Shown here piece after piece: positions 53,149 to 61,722 of a DNA stretch of 64,000 bases (its first letter is position 1; each line of letters opens with the position of its first letter). Below the pieces are notes generated by a model. It saw only the letters and a list, made by a program, of their open reading frames with translations, had not been told where the DNA came from and made no database searches. The DNA is from an uncultured Oscillospiraceae bacterium. Lineage in GTDB: Bacteria > Bacillota > Clostridia > Oscillospirales > Oscillospiraceae. The stretch is from positions 1-64,000 of the forward strand of contig CANRNF010000006.1 in NCBI GenBank assembly GCA_947631865.1. Direction: 5' to 3'. Position numbers and translations under genes: made by a program.

Positions 53149-53958
53149 ATGTACGCTGTCGTTTCATCGCCGATATGCCCCCTGTATCTGCGTCCCAGCA
53201 CCCAGTGCGAGCTGGCGGACGAGGCGCTGCTAGGCTGGCGGGTGGAGATATTGGACGACCCCATCCCCGGCTGGTACCAGGTGCGCACCGATTACGGCTA
53301 CACGGGCTACGCCCCCGTATCCGCCCTCGTGGAGGGGGACGGCAACGCGGACCGGTGGGAAAAGCTTGACCGCAAGACCGTGCTGCGGGGCATGTGCTCC
53401 GTGCGCTCGGAGCCCCGCGTCCAGGGCTGGCAGGTGAGCGCCCTCACGAGAGGCGCCACTGTGGCGGTCCACGGGGAGCCCAACGCCGACGGCTGGCAGC
53501 GGGTATCCCTGCCCGACGGCCGGGAGGGCTATACCAAGGCGGGCTTCCTCTTCGATATCCCCAAGCTGGATAATGAGGCCGCCCTGAGGGAGCACATCAT
53601 CGCCATGGCGAAGACCTATATGGACGCCCACTATCTGTGGGGAGGGAAGACCCCTATGGGCATCGACTGCTCGGGCCTCGCCTTCATGGCCTACCGCCTC
53701 AGCGGCGTCACCATCTGGCGGGACGCCTCCATCCGGGAGGGCTACCCCATCCACGCCATCGACAAGGAGAAAATGGCCCCCGGCGACCTGCTGTTCTTCC
53801 CCGGCCACGTGGCCGTGTACATGGGGGATGGCCGTTATATCCACTCCACCGCCAAGAACGGCAGCGACGGCGTGGTGGTGAACAGCCTGGACCCCAGCCA
53901 CGCCGACTACCGGCCGGATCTGGTGGAGCAGATCACCAGCGTGGGAAGCTTATTTTAA
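53149..53958 (+). CDS. ykfC: NlpC/P60 gamma-D-Glu-diamino acid endopeptidase with SH3 domains
   Basis: The 269-residue protein has two bacterial SH3-like domains (about 1-62 and 75-135; GWYQVRTDYGYTGYAPVSAL, GWQRVSLPDGREGYTK) and a C-terminal NlpC/P60 domain. The catalytic Cys174 is in GIDCSGLAF, with His220 (GHVAVY) and His232. There is no signal peptide, as expected for a YkfC-type enzyme that cleaves L-Ala-gamma-D-Glu from the diamino acid of imported murein peptides. The dipeptide it releases is the substrate of the epimerase at 45046. AGGTAAAG precedes the ATG by few bases (weak site), nine bases after the previous stop. Confidence 0.93.
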   Translation: MYAVVSSPICPLYLRPSTQCELADEALLGWRVEILDDPIPGWYQVRTDYGYTGYAPVSALVEGDGNADRWEKLDRKTVLRGMCSVRSEPRVQGWQVSALTRGATVAVHGEPNADGWQRVSLPDGREGYTKAGFLFDIPKLDNEAALREHIIAMAKTYMDAHYLWGGKTPMGIDCSGLAFMAYRLSGVTIWRDASIREGYPIHAIDKEKMAPGDLLFFPGHVAVYMGDGRYIHSTAKNGSDGVVVNSLDPSHADYRPDLVEQITSVGSLF

Positions 53959-53981
53959 ACTACTGGAAAGGATGATATGAT

Positions 53982-54782
53982 ATGCGCGTATTCATAAGCG
54001 CCGACATCGAGGGCACCTGCGGCATCAACGCCTGGCCGGAGACCGAGCGGTCCACCCCCATGGACTACGCCCCCTATCAGAAGCAGATGACCAAGGAGGT
54101 CGAGGCCGCCTGTAAAGGCGCTATCGCCGCCGGGGCGGACGAGGTGTTCGTCAAGGACGCCCACGACTCTGCCCGGAACCTGGACCCCTCGGAGCTGCCC
54201 GAGTGCATCCGCATCATGCGGGGCTGGAGCGGCGACCCCTTGAGCATGATGAGCGGCGTGGACAAGGGTCATTTTGACGCGGCGCTGTTCACCGGCTATC
54301 ACGCCTGGGCCTCCTGCGGGGGCAACCCCCTGAGCCACACCATGAACCTGCAGAACGAGTTCGTCACCATCAACGGCGTGCGGGCCAGTGAGTTCCTCAT
54401 GAACGCCTACACCGCCGGGTATTACGGCGTGCCCGTGGCGTTCCTGTCCGGGGACAAGGCCCTTTGTGATTTCGCCAAAGAGCTCATCCCCGGTATCACC
54501 ACCGTGGCGGTGAACGAGGGTATCGGCGGGGCCACCGTGTCCATGCACCCCAAAGCGGCGGTGAAGGCCATACGGGAGGCGGCGGAAAAGGCCGTGAAGA
54601 ACGCCCAAAACTGCGCCGTGCCCATGCCGGACCGCTTCGACATGGTCATCCGCTTCCGGGAGCACCAGAAGGCCTATTCCCGCAGCTTTTACCCCGGCGC
54701 GCGGCTGGAGGACGAGAAGAATGTGTGCTTCTCCGCCGGCGACTGGTTCGACGTGCTGCGTTTCGCCCACTTCGTGTTCTGA
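53982..54782 (+). CDS. dppA: M55 D-aminopeptidase DppA
   Basis: The 266-residue protein has the zinc ligands Asp8 and Glu10 (SADIEG), His61 (KDAHDS), His107 (GYHA) and Glu137 (ASEF), plus the probable nucleophile His119 (LSHTMN). These match B. subtilis DppA (8, 10, 60, 104, 133, 115) with small shifts. The enzyme is a self-compartmentalised decamer that removes N-terminal D-Ala and other D-residues from peptides. It closes the muropeptide group, whereas in B. subtilis it is the first gene of the dpp operon. GGAAAGGA precedes the ATG. A terminator follows. Confidence 0.95.
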   Translation: MRVFISADIEGTCGINAWPETERSTPMDYAPYQKQMTKEVEAACKGAIAAGADEVFVKDAHDSARNLDPSELPECIRIMRGWSGDPLSMMSGVDKGHFDAALFTGYHAWASCGGNPLSHTMNLQNEFVTINGVRASEFLMNAYTAGYYGVPVAFLSGDKALCDFAKELIPGITTVAVNEGIGGATVSMHPKAAVKAIREAAEKAVKNAQNCAVPMPDRFDMVIRFREHQKAYSRSFYPGARLEDEKNVCFSAGDWFDVLRFAHFVF

Positions 54783-54799
54783 ACCTCATAGACATAGAA

Positions 54800-54831
54800 A
54801 GCCCGCCGCGCCCAACAGGGTGCGGCGGGCT
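54800..54831. terminator. terminator between dppA and the D-aminoacylase gene
   Basis: The stem AGCCCGCCGCgCCC / GGGtGCGGCGGGCT (four-base loop) lies between convergent genes. The plus strand continues CATCATATTTTC and the minus strand TTCTATGTC. Confidence 0.8.
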
Positions 54832-54841
54832 CATCATATTT

Positions 54842-56200
54842 TCACGTCCTCACGGACCGGCCCAGGTTCCCGGAAACGATCCTGCCGTCCCGGACGGCCT
54901 CAGCGCCGTTTATGAGCACCAGGTCTATGCCCTCCGGGGGCGAGATGGGGTCGGTGAAGGTGGCGGTGTCCTTTATTTTGTCGGGGTCGAACACCACGAC
55001 GTCTGCGTCCGCGCCCACACGGAGCGTCCCCTTGCCGGGAAGACCGAAGCGGGCCGCGGGCATGGCCGTCATCTTGGCCACAGCGTCGTAAAGGCTCAGC
55101 CTGCCGGGGCGGACATATTCCGCGATGAGGCGGGGGAAGGTGCCCGCCGCCCGGGGATGGCCCTGCCCAAGGTGCATGGTGGCGTCGCTGGCCAGCATCA
55201 CCGCCGGGTGGCGCAGGGCCCGGTCGATCTCCTCCGGCTGCATCACATGGCATACCGTCCGGCAGGAGGGGAAGGCCGCCCGCTGCTGGCGGAAGATGGC
55301 CTCCGTGCACCGCTGGCCCTTGTAGGGGCCCTCGCACAGCTCCAGCACGTCGTAGCCGCAGTTGTAGCGCTCCAGCCAGCCGTCGTCATAGGTGGCGGAG
55401 CCCAGGCCGGTGCAGAAGGCGCTGTAAGGGTAGCAGTCGCACCCCACGTCCAGGCCCCCGGCCCGGTAGGCGTCCACCGCGGCGAGAAACTGCTCCATCT
55501 GGCCGAACCCGGCCATGCTGCCGATGTGGGACACCTCCGCCGGCACGCCCAGTGCCTTCGCCGCGTCCAGAAACTCCGCCAGGGCGCCGAACACCGCTTT
55601 GGCGTCGTCCCGCAGGTGGCAGGCCGCGGGCTTTCCCGTGCCCTGCAAAGCGGCCATGGTGCCCAGAAGCTCCGCCTCGTTGATGCCCGGGTCGTAGCGG
55701 ATGCCGTAGGACAAGCCCGCGCAGCCCCGGGAAAGGCTTTTACGGATGGCCTCTGTCATGGTTTTGACCTGCTCTGCCGTGGCGGGGGCGTAGTTGTCCT
55801 CCGCACCGGCCAGGACCCGGAAATACTCGTGCCCGGCCAGCATGGCCACGTTCACGAAGGCCCCGTCCCGGTCCACGATGTCCAGGTAATCCCCCGGGTC
55901 GCACACGTTGCCGCCGCAGTTGCCGGCCACCACCGTGGTCACGCCCATGCGCAGCATGCAGGCAAAGACGCTCTTTTCCGCATCGGCGTAGAGCCGCCCG
56001 CCCTCCACCGGGTCCTCGTGGACGTGGCAGTCCACGAACCCGGGGCACACTACCTTCCCGGCGGCGTCCACGCGCCGGTCGGCGGCCATGTCGTCAGGGC
56101 TCACCGCGGCAATCTTTCCGTCCTCGATCAGGATGTTCAGTCTGCCGTCTATCCGGTCCGCCGGGTCTATGACCCTGCCGCCGTGGATGAGCGTTTTCAA
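54842..56200 (-). CDS. N-acyl-D-amino acid deacylase (D-aminoacylase) family
   Basis: The 452-residue amidohydrolase has the metal motif HxH (His59, His61 in CHVHEDP), GNCG (the Cys-containing strand of D-aminoacylases), and later His and Asp ligands (ACHLRDDA, EVSHIGSM, LASDATMH). The family removes the acyl group from N-acyl-D-amino acids; related enzymes act on dihydropyrimidines and D-glutamate derivatives. The start codon is TTG, eight bases after AGGAGG; no in-frame ATG is nearer. It overlaps the stop of the macrodomain gene upstream (TTGA), and the D-amino acid peptidases on the other strand fit its use of D-residues. Confidence 0.88.
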   Translation of the reverse strand: MKTLIHGGRVIDPADRIDGRLNILIEDGKIAAVSPDDMAADRRVDAAGKVVCPGFVDCHVHEDPVEGGRLYADAEKSVFACMLRMGVTTVVAGNCGGNVCDPGDYLDIVDRDGAFVNVAMLAGHEYFRVLAGAEDNYAPATAEQVKTMTEAIRKSLSRGCAGLSYGIRYDPGINEAELLGTMAALQGTGKPAACHLRDDAKAVFGALAEFLDAAKALGVPAEVSHIGSMAGFGQMEQFLAAVDAYRAGGLDVGCDCYPYSAFCTGLGSATYDDGWLERYNCGYDVLELCEGPYKGQRCTEAIFRQQRAAFPSCRTVCHVMQPEEIDRALRHPAVMLASDATMHLGQGHPRAAGTFPRLIAEYVRPGRLSLYDAVAKMTAMPAARFGLPGKGTLRVGADADVVVFDPDKIKDTATFTDPISPPEGIDLVLINGAEAVRDGRIVSGNLGRSVRT

Positions 56201-56997
56201 AGGGCGTTCCTCCTGTCATCATGATGGCCCAGCAGGGCCCGGTACAGTTCATAGTTTTCCCGGCTGTGGACGTTGAAGAGCACCGCCATGTCGGGACCGT
56301 TTTCCGCCCGCCAGGCCCGGACCGTGTCCACAGCAATGGCGGCGGCCCGGTCCTTGGGGAAGCGGAACACCCCCGTGGAGATGCAGCAGAAGGCGACGCT
56401 GCGGATGCCGTTTTCCCTTGCCAGGTCCAGGCAGGACCGGTAGCAGGAACGCAAAAGCGCCTCGTCCTCCGCCGTGGGCAGGTCTTCCACGATGGGACCC
56501 ACCGTGTGCAGGACGTACCGGCAGGGCAGATTGTAGGCGGGGGTGAGCTTGGCCCGGCCCGTGGGCTCGGGATGGCCCTGGCGGGCCATGATATCCGCGC
56601 AGTCCAGCCGGAGCTGGATCCCGGCGAAGGTGTGGATACAGTTGTCGATGCAGTTGTGGCCGGGGATGTAACAGCCGGTGAGCCCCGAGTTGGCGGCGTT
56701 CACGATGGCGTCGCAGCGCAGGGCCGTGATGTCCCCCTGCCACAGATAGAGACCCGGCTCCACGGGCGCGAGGTCCGCTATATCCGTGACGCCCTTTTCC
56801 GCTGTCGCCTGGCGCAGATAGGCGTCCTGGACGGCGAGAAACTCCCCGTCAATGGGCGCGGGCAGGCGCTGGTTCATGAGGCCCCGGAGGGCCTGCCGCT
56901 GGGCGGAGGGACCGCCGGGGACGGCCATGCCCCGGTATTCCGGCTGCTCGTCCATGAGCCGCCGGATAAGGTATTCGCGCCGCTGGTCCTGGGTCAT
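56197..56997 (-). CDS. zinc-type macrodomain protein (protein-ADP-ribose hydrolase)
   Basis: The 266-residue protein has an N-terminal helical part (about 1-85) and a macrodomain (about 88-255; GLYLWQGDITALRCDAIVNAAN, LHTVGPIV, ISTGVFRFP). The loop GCYIPGHNCIDNCIHTFAG, with a Cys after QLR, carries the Cys/His set of the zinc-containing class that removes ADP-ribose from proteins. Members of this class are often beside SirTM and lipoate genes, which are not seen here. GGAGG lies seven bases before the ATG. Its stop overlaps the start of the D-aminoacylase gene, so they are translationally coupled, an uncommon partnership. Confidence 0.9.
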   Translation of the reverse strand: MTQDQRREYLIRRLMDEQPEYRGMAVPGGPSAQRQALRGLMNQRLPAPIDGEFLAVQDAYLRQATAEKGVTDIADLAPVEPGLYLWQGDITALRCDAIVNAANSGLTGCYIPGHNCIDNCIHTFAGIQLRLDCADIMARQGHPEPTGRAKLTPAYNLPCRYVLHTVGPIVEDLPTAEDEALLRSCYRSCLDLARENGIRSVAFCCISTGVFRFPKDRAAAIAVDTVRAWRAENGPDMAVLFNVHSRENYELYRALLGHHDDRRNAL

Positions 56998-57014
56998 ACG
57001 ATCGCCTCCGTGGT

Positions 57015-57494
57015 TTAGCGGTATAAAAGGGCGGTGGGTATCATCATGGTATAGGGCGCGGTGAACAGGGCAAGCGCCAGGGCAAGCTTGCGGATGTGCC
57101 CGGGGGCCAGGCCGGTCTTTTTGAACGCCCAGCTTTTATCCATGCCATAAATGAGCCAGCCCGCCAGGGCCACCCCGGGCAGGGCCATGAGCATCTCCAC
57201 ATACCAGTGGGAGTAGAGGGAGAGATTGAGCTGCCCCTCTACCACGTAGAAAAGCGCGGTGATGAGTGCCGCCCCGGCAAAGTCCGCCACGAAGCCCAGA
57301 AGCCACACCCGCAGGATGCTCTTTTTCCATATCTCGTTCCCGCCGCCGCACCGATAATGCCGCACCGCCAGCAGCACCACCGCGCTGTCCACGGCGAAGT
57401 TCACCGGCAGCGCCAGAAGCCACACCGCGGGGAACAGCAGAAACAGCATGTACGCCGGGAACATGACGTTATACAGCCGAACGGTCTTTTTCAT
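57015..57494 (-). CDS. membrane protein of unknown function
   Basis: The 159-residue protein has about four hydrophobic helices (MFPAYMLFLLFPAVWLLALPVNF; VWLLGFVADFAGAALITALFYVV; MLMALPGVALAGWLIYGM; LALALALFTAPYTMMIPTALLY). I do not recognise the family. There are no obvious charged pore residues. AAAGGAG precedes the ATG. It lies 17 bases before the macrodomain gene on the same strand and 26 bases after the ACT-domain gene, so it may belong to one operon with them. Confidence 0.75.
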   Translation of the reverse strand: MKKTVRLYNVMFPAYMLFLLFPAVWLLALPVNFAVDSAVVLLAVRHYRCGGGNEIWKKSILRVWLLGFVADFAGAALITALFYVVEGQLNLSLYSHWYVEMLMALPGVALAGWLIYGMDKSWAFKKTGLAPGHIRKLALALALFTAPYTMMIPTALLYR

Positions 57495-57520
57495 AGGTCG
57501 CTCCTTTAAGGGGGAACTCG

Positions 57521-57889
57521 TCAGTCCACGATCTTATACCCGCAGCGGGCAAGGACATCCAACGCTTTCTGATAGTGCTCCCGCTTTGTCAGGATATAGT
57601 CTGTGTTATAGGTGGACACAGCAAAGATCGGGATGGCGTTATCCGCCAGGATCGCCGAGAGCTTGGACAATATCCCCACCAGGGAGAAGTCGAAAATCCC
57701 TTGAATGCGTAAGCCTTTCCACCCGTCCTCGCGCTGGATCGTGTTTGGCGGAACGTTTTCTGTAAGGCATACGAGAGACTTTTCCTCGTCTGTTTTGCCG
57801 ATAAAGCAATACTCTGCATCCAGATCGACAAGGGAATAATCTTCCACTTTGCATATGGAGAGGTCCTGATCGAGCTTCTTCAATTCCAT
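57521..57889 (-). CDS. ACT-domain protein (amino-acid-sensing type)
   Basis: The 122-residue protein has two ACT-like repeats: an N-terminal one (SICKVEDYSLVDLDAEYCFIGKTDEEKSLVCLTE) and a C-terminal one (LRIQGIFDFSLVGILSKLSAILADNAIPIFAVSTYNTDYILTKRE), both given here in parts of the fold ββαβ. Such proteins bind amino acids and regulate partner enzymes. The ATG at 57889 is my choice, though the ribosome site is weak (GTGGTG); an earlier in-frame ATG at 57964 would add 25 residues. It precedes the membrane protein and macrodomain genes on the minus strand. The partner is unknown. Confidence 0.75.
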   Translation of the reverse strand: MELKKLDQDLSICKVEDYSLVDLDAEYCFIGKTDEEKSLVCLTENVPPNTIQREDGWKGLRIQGIFDFSLVGILSKLSAILADNAIPIFAVSTYNTDYILTKREHYQKALDVLARCGYKIVD

Positions 57890-58050
57890 GCAGGCACCAC
57901 CATGATATATTCCTCGGTTCCTTCCACTGACTATGATTATATCCCGACGGCGGGAAAAGCGCAAGGGCGGGGCATTCTACCCACCGGTTGACAGATGGGG
58001 AGCGGGGCGGTAATATCATAGCATCACAAAAAGATAAAGGAGCATGGACT

Positions 58051-58668
58051 ATGAAGGTGCTTATTTTGAACGGCAGTCCCCGGAAAAACGGCAATACCGC
58101 CGTGGCGCTGCGGGAGATGGAGGAGATATTCACCCAGGAGGGCGTCGAGACGGAGACCATCCTGGTGGGCAACAAGCCCATCCGGGGCTGCATCGCCTGC
58201 GGGAGCTGCGCCCGGACGGGGAAGTGCGCCTTTGACGACATCGTGAACGAGATCGCGCCCAAATTCGAGGCCAGCGACGGCCTGGTGGTGGCCAGCCCCG
58301 TCTACTACGCCTCCGCCAATGCCACCCTTATCGCCCTGCTGGACAGGCTCTTTTACAGCACGGGGTTCGACAAGACCATGAAGGTGGGCGCCTGCGTGGC
58401 CACGGCCCGGCGGGGCGGCATCACCGCCACCTTCGACGAGCTCAACAAATATTTCACCATCTCCGGCATGCCCGTGGCCTCCAGCCAGTACTGGAACGGC
58501 ATACACGGCACCGCCCCCGGCGAGGCGGAGCAGGACGTGGAGGGCCGGCAGACCATGCGGGTCCTGGCCCGGAACATGGCCTTCCTTATGAAGAGCATTG
58601 CCCTGGGGAAGGAGAAGTACGGCCTTCCCGAGAAGGAGCCCTTCCAGCGGATGAACTTCATCCATTGA
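58051..58668 (+). CDS. NADPH-dependent FMN reductase / flavodoxin-fold protein
   Basis: The 205-residue protein has the flavodoxin-like fold: MKVLILNGSPRKNGNT (phosphate loop), then RGCIACGSCARTGKC, a Cys-rich block found in iron-sulfur flavoproteins and flavin reductases of anaerobes, and SPVYYASANATLIALLDRLF. It should bind FMN and act in electron transfer or disposal of oxidised compounds. GGAG is eight bases before the ATG at 58051; the frame extends 21 codons upstream without a site. It ends at a strong terminator. The substrate is not predictable. Confidence 0.9.
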   Translation: MKVLILNGSPRKNGNTAVALREMEEIFTQEGVETETILVGNKPIRGCIACGSCARTGKCAFDDIVNEIAPKFEASDGLVVASPVYYASANATLIALLDRLFYSTGFDKTMKVGACVATARRGGITATFDELNKYFTISGMPVASSQYWNGIHGTAPGEAEQDVEGRQTMRVLARNMAFLMKSIALGKEKYGLPEKEPFQRMNFIH

Positions 58669-58684
58669 TAGATAGACAGCAAGA

Positions 58685-58719
58685 GAGGACGGCTGCAAGC
58701 TTGCAGCCGCCCTCTTTTT
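58685..58719 (+). terminator. terminator of the FMN reductase gene
   Basis: GAGG-acGGCTGCAAGCTTGCAGCCgc-CCTC contains the perfect palindrome GGCTGCAAGCTTGCAGCC (58691-58708) and is followed by TTTTTG. Confidence 0.9.
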
Positions 58720-58730
58720 GTGTCCTGTTA

Positions 58731-59945
58731 TCAGGCGCCCCGGCCATTGCCGAACTGGCGCATGAAGTAGTCAAACATGTCGTACATGTCCTGGTCGTCG
58801 GGGTCGTTCCGGGAGTCGTCCTCATTCCTATCCTGGGGCAGGTCCAGAGGGTCGTCGGAGTCGGCGTCGGTGTCGCTGTCCGCCTCTTCCTCATCAGGCA
58901 GGGCAGGGGAGGTCTTCTCCTCCACCACCACGTCGATGTCTATGGACTCGCCCTGGCGGTAGACAGTGAGGGTCAGGGTGTCGCCGGGCTGGGCCGCGCC
59001 CACCATGCGCACGATGTCCTGCCGGCCGGTGATCTCGGTGCCGTTGATGGCGGTGACGATATCATTGGTCTTGATGCCGGCCTTGTCGGCGGGGCCGTCC
59101 TCTGTCACGTCCTTGATGGCCGCGCCCTTGGGCAGACCGTAGGACAGAGCCTCCTCGCCCACGTCGGAGACGGTGACGCCGATGTAGGGCTTGGCGATGT
59201 AGCCGTTGTCGATGATGCTCCGGACGCTGGAGGCGATGTCGCTGATGGGCACGGCGAAGCCCACGTTATCGATGGCGGAGCCGGTGTACTTGCCGTTGGT
59301 GATGCCCACCACCTCGCCGTACATGTTCAGCAGGGGGCCGCCGGAGTTGCCGTTATTGATGGCGCAGTCGGTCTGGATGAGAGTCATGCGGGTGCCGGAG
59401 GACATGGTGACCTCCCGGTCCAGGGCGCTGACCATGCCGTGGGTCAGGGAGAAGGTCAGCTCGCCCAGGGGGTTGCCGATGGCCACCACGTCGTCGCCCA
59501 CGCGAAGGTCGCCGGCGCTGTCCAGGGTCAGGTAGGGCAGATCGTCGCCGTCCACCTTCAGCACGGCCATATCGTCGGAGGAGTCGTAGCCGATGAGCTC
59601 CGCGTCGTAGGTGTCCCCGTTATAGCAGGTGATGGTGATGGACTCGGGGTTCTCCACCAGGTGGTAGTTGGTGAGGATGTAGCCGTCGCCGGAGATGAAA
59701 AAGCCGGTGCCGGCCACGGCGGCGGGGGTCTCATAGCCCCAGTAGTTGGTGGTGGTGGTCCGGGTGGTCACGCCCACCACGGCGTTCACGGACTGCTCGT
59801 AGATGTCCGCCGCGGACATCTCTTCCCGGGCGGGCTCGTCCTGGGCGGCCAGAGCGGGCACGGCGGCGAAGGCCAGGCACAGCGCCAGCGTGAGGGCCAG
59901 GGCCAGAAGGCGGCCGGCCTTATGTTCTGCAAAAGTCTTCTTCAT
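58731..59945 (-). CDS. HtrA/DegP-type serine protease with PDZ domain
   Basis: The 404-residue protein has a signal peptide (1-34, ending VPALA-AQ), a trypsin-like domain with catalytic His95 (TNYHLV), Asp125 (DDMAVLK) and Ser201 (GNSGGPL), and one PDZ domain (about 265-350; GVTVSDVGEEAL, GPADKAGIKTNDIV). It should degrade or refold misfolded exported proteins. Unlike most Firmicute HtrA proteins, which keep an N-terminal membrane helix, this one appears cleavable. The end (about 360-404) is very Asp-rich (SDTDADSDDPLD, DPDDQDMYDMFDYF). A 7-base inverted repeat lies in its upstream region. Confidence 0.93.
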   Translation of the reverse strand: MKKTFAEHKAGRLLALALTLALCLAFAAVPALAAQDEPAREEMSAADIYEQSVNAVVGVTTRTTTTNYWGYETPAAVAGTGFFISGDGYILTNYHLVENPESITITCYNGDTYDAELIGYDSSDDMAVLKVDGDDLPYLTLDSAGDLRVGDDVVAIGNPLGELTFSLTHGMVSALDREVTMSSGTRMTLIQTDCAINNGNSGGPLLNMYGEVVGITNGKYTGSAIDNVGFAVPISDIASSVRSIIDNGYIAKPYIGVTVSDVGEEALSYGLPKGAAIKDVTEDGPADKAGIKTNDIVTAINGTEITGRQDIVRMVGAAQPGDTLTLTVYRQGESIDIDVVVEEKTSPALPDEEEADSDTDADSDDPLDLPQDRNEDDSRNDPDDQDMYDMFDYFMRQFGNGRGA

Positions 59946-59999
59946 GATTCAAGACGCTTCCTTTCTCGCTTAGGGTCCTTGACCCTGTTTGCAAAACGT

Positions 60000-60045
60000 A
60001 TTGTAGCCCCCCGCGCCAAAAAGATGTTAACGAAGGGATTAACAT
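60000..60045 (-). promoter_or_regulatory. promoter region and inverted repeat upstream of htrA
   Basis: On the minus strand TACAAT lies at 60000-60005. The 7-base inverted repeat ATGTTAA (60024-60030) / TTAACAT (60039-60045) overlaps the place of the -35 box. A stress regulator could bind here; CssR-like sites are one idea, untested. Confidence 0.4.
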
Positions 60046-60085
60046 TTTTTGAAGGAAATGTGAATTTGAAAACAGGCGCAAAGAT

Positions 60086-60107
60086 CCCCGGACCTGACGG
60101 CCCGGGG
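60086..60107 (-). terminator. possible weak terminator of the MATE gene
   Basis: CCCCGG / CCGGGG pair across a ten-base loop, 10 bases past the MATE stop. The minus strand then reads ATCTTTGCGCC, a poor T tract. Confidence 0.35.
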
Positions 60108-60117
60108 TGGTGTGGTT

Positions 60118-61548
60118 TTACACTTCCTCCGCGTCCGTTTTGGGCAGCTTGTGGAAGAAATGGACCAGGAAGGGGATGGATATGAGCCCGGCCAGCACGT
60201 CCGCCAGAGGCTGGGAGTACATGATGCCGGGAAGGCCCCAGATCCGGGACAGGATGACCACCAGGGGGATGAAGCAGGCCCCGCTGCGCAATGTGGCCAT
60301 GAAGGTGGCCCGGCCGGAGAAGCCGATGGACTGGAACTGCATGTTGGCGCACACGGAAAGGGGCATGAACAGCAGCGCCAGGCACTGGGCACGCATGGCG
60401 GGGGTGGCGATGGCGATGACGGCCGGGTCGTCCCGCATGATGGCGGCGACGGTGGGCGCGCCGAACCAGCCCGCCAGGGCGAACAGGGAGATGAGCCCTG
60501 TGCCGAAGCCCAGGGTGAAGAAGAACCCGCCCCGGACCCGGGAGTAGAGCCTGGCCCCATAGTTGAAGCCGGACACGGGCTGGAAGCCCTGGCCGATGCC
60601 CAGCCCCACGCAGAACAGCAGATTGCACACCCTCGCCACGATGCTCATGGCGGCGATGGCCGCGTCGCCGAAGGGCTTGGCCTGGAAGTTCAGGACCATG
60701 GTGGATATGCTGCTCAGGCCCTGGCGTACCAGGCTGGGCAGGCCGGTCAAAAGGATATTGCCCACGGTGGCGAAAAAGAGCTTCGCCCCGGGCGCGGGCA
60801 TGGGGCCGTGGTTGGGGGTGCCGTCCTCGGGGGGCTGGCGGAAAGGGAGATACTTTAAGGAAAAGACCGTCTGGGTCCTCTTGCGCAGGAACATGGACAG
60901 GAGGATGGCCGCGCTGATGTACTGGCTCAGCATGGTGGCAAGGCCCGCCCCCGCGATGCCCATGTGAAAGCCCATCATGAAGAGGGCGTCCCCGGCGATA
61001 TTGAGGAGCCCGCCGCTCACCAGCCCCACCATGGCGAAGGCCGCCCGGCCCTCGTAGCGGAGGATGTTGTTCATGACGCAGCTGGTGACCATGGCCGGGG
61101 CGGCCAGGAGGATGAACGTGGCGTAGACCCGGGCATAGGGGAGGATGGTGTCCGTGGAGCCCAGAAGGCGGCACAGGGGCGTGAGCAGGCACAGTCCCAC
61201 CGCCCCGATGAGGACGCCGCAGCCCAGGGACACAAAAAAGGAGGTGGAGGAGAACTGCCGCGCCCGGCGCACGTGCTTCGCGCCCAGGAGCCGGGAGATG
61301 TTGCTGCCCGCCCCGTGGCCGAACATGAAGCCCACCGCCTGCAATATCGCCATCATGCCGAAGACGACCCCCGTGGCGCCGGAGGCGCTGGTGCCGATCT
61401 GCCCCACGAACCAGGTGTCCACCACGTTGTACAGGTTGGTGATCATCATGCTGATGGTGGTGGGGATGCCCAGCTCCAGGATGAGGGAGGGGATGGGCTG
61501 GCGGGTCATCTTCTCATATTGGCTGGCGTAGGCGCGGGCGCGAGGCAT
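60118..61548 (-). CDS. MATE-family efflux transporter
   Basis: The 476-residue membrane protein has the twelve-helix MATE layout in two halves. The first half starts with LGIPTTISMMITNLYNVVDTWFVG; the second has LPSLVRQGLSSISTMVLN. The motif NIAGDALFMMGFHMGIAGAGLAT is typical of the branch with unknown drugs (DinF/NorM-like families are alternatives). It should export cations or drugs using a sodium or proton gradient. AAAGGGGG lies seven bases before the ATG at 61548; the open frame extends far upstream (to 62616) but only as a shadow of the HAD gene. It is divergent from the HAD gene. The substrate is unknown. Confidence 0.93.
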   Translation of the reverse strand: MPRARAYASQYEKMTRQPIPSLILELGIPTTISMMITNLYNVVDTWFVGQIGTSASGATGVVFGMMAILQAVGFMFGHGAGSNISRLLGAKHVRRARQFSSTSFFVSLGCGVLIGAVGLCLLTPLCRLLGSTDTILPYARVYATFILLAAPAMVTSCVMNNILRYEGRAAFAMVGLVSGGLLNIAGDALFMMGFHMGIAGAGLATMLSQYISAAILLSMFLRKRTQTVFSLKYLPFRQPPEDGTPNHGPMPAPGAKLFFATVGNILLTGLPSLVRQGLSSISTMVLNFQAKPFGDAAIAAMSIVARVCNLLFCVGLGIGQGFQPVSGFNYGARLYSRVRGGFFFTLGFGTGLISLFALAGWFGAPTVAAIMRDDPAVIAIATPAMRAQCLALLFMPLSVCANMQFQSIGFSGRATFMATLRSGACFIPLVVILSRIWGLPGIMYSQPLADVLAGLISIPFLVHFFHKLPKTDAEEV

Positions 61549-61722
61549 GGGGCGGCCCCCTTTCAACGGGATTCCATACAAAACATATAAGTATTTATAT
61601 TTTATACCTATTCCCACAAATTGCAATAGGGTATGCTGCACGAAAAAGAGCCGGGCCGGCGGTTGCCATCGGCGGGGACATCTGCTATACTGGGCCAAAA
61701 CGCGCGCGGGGGAGGGAGAGCC

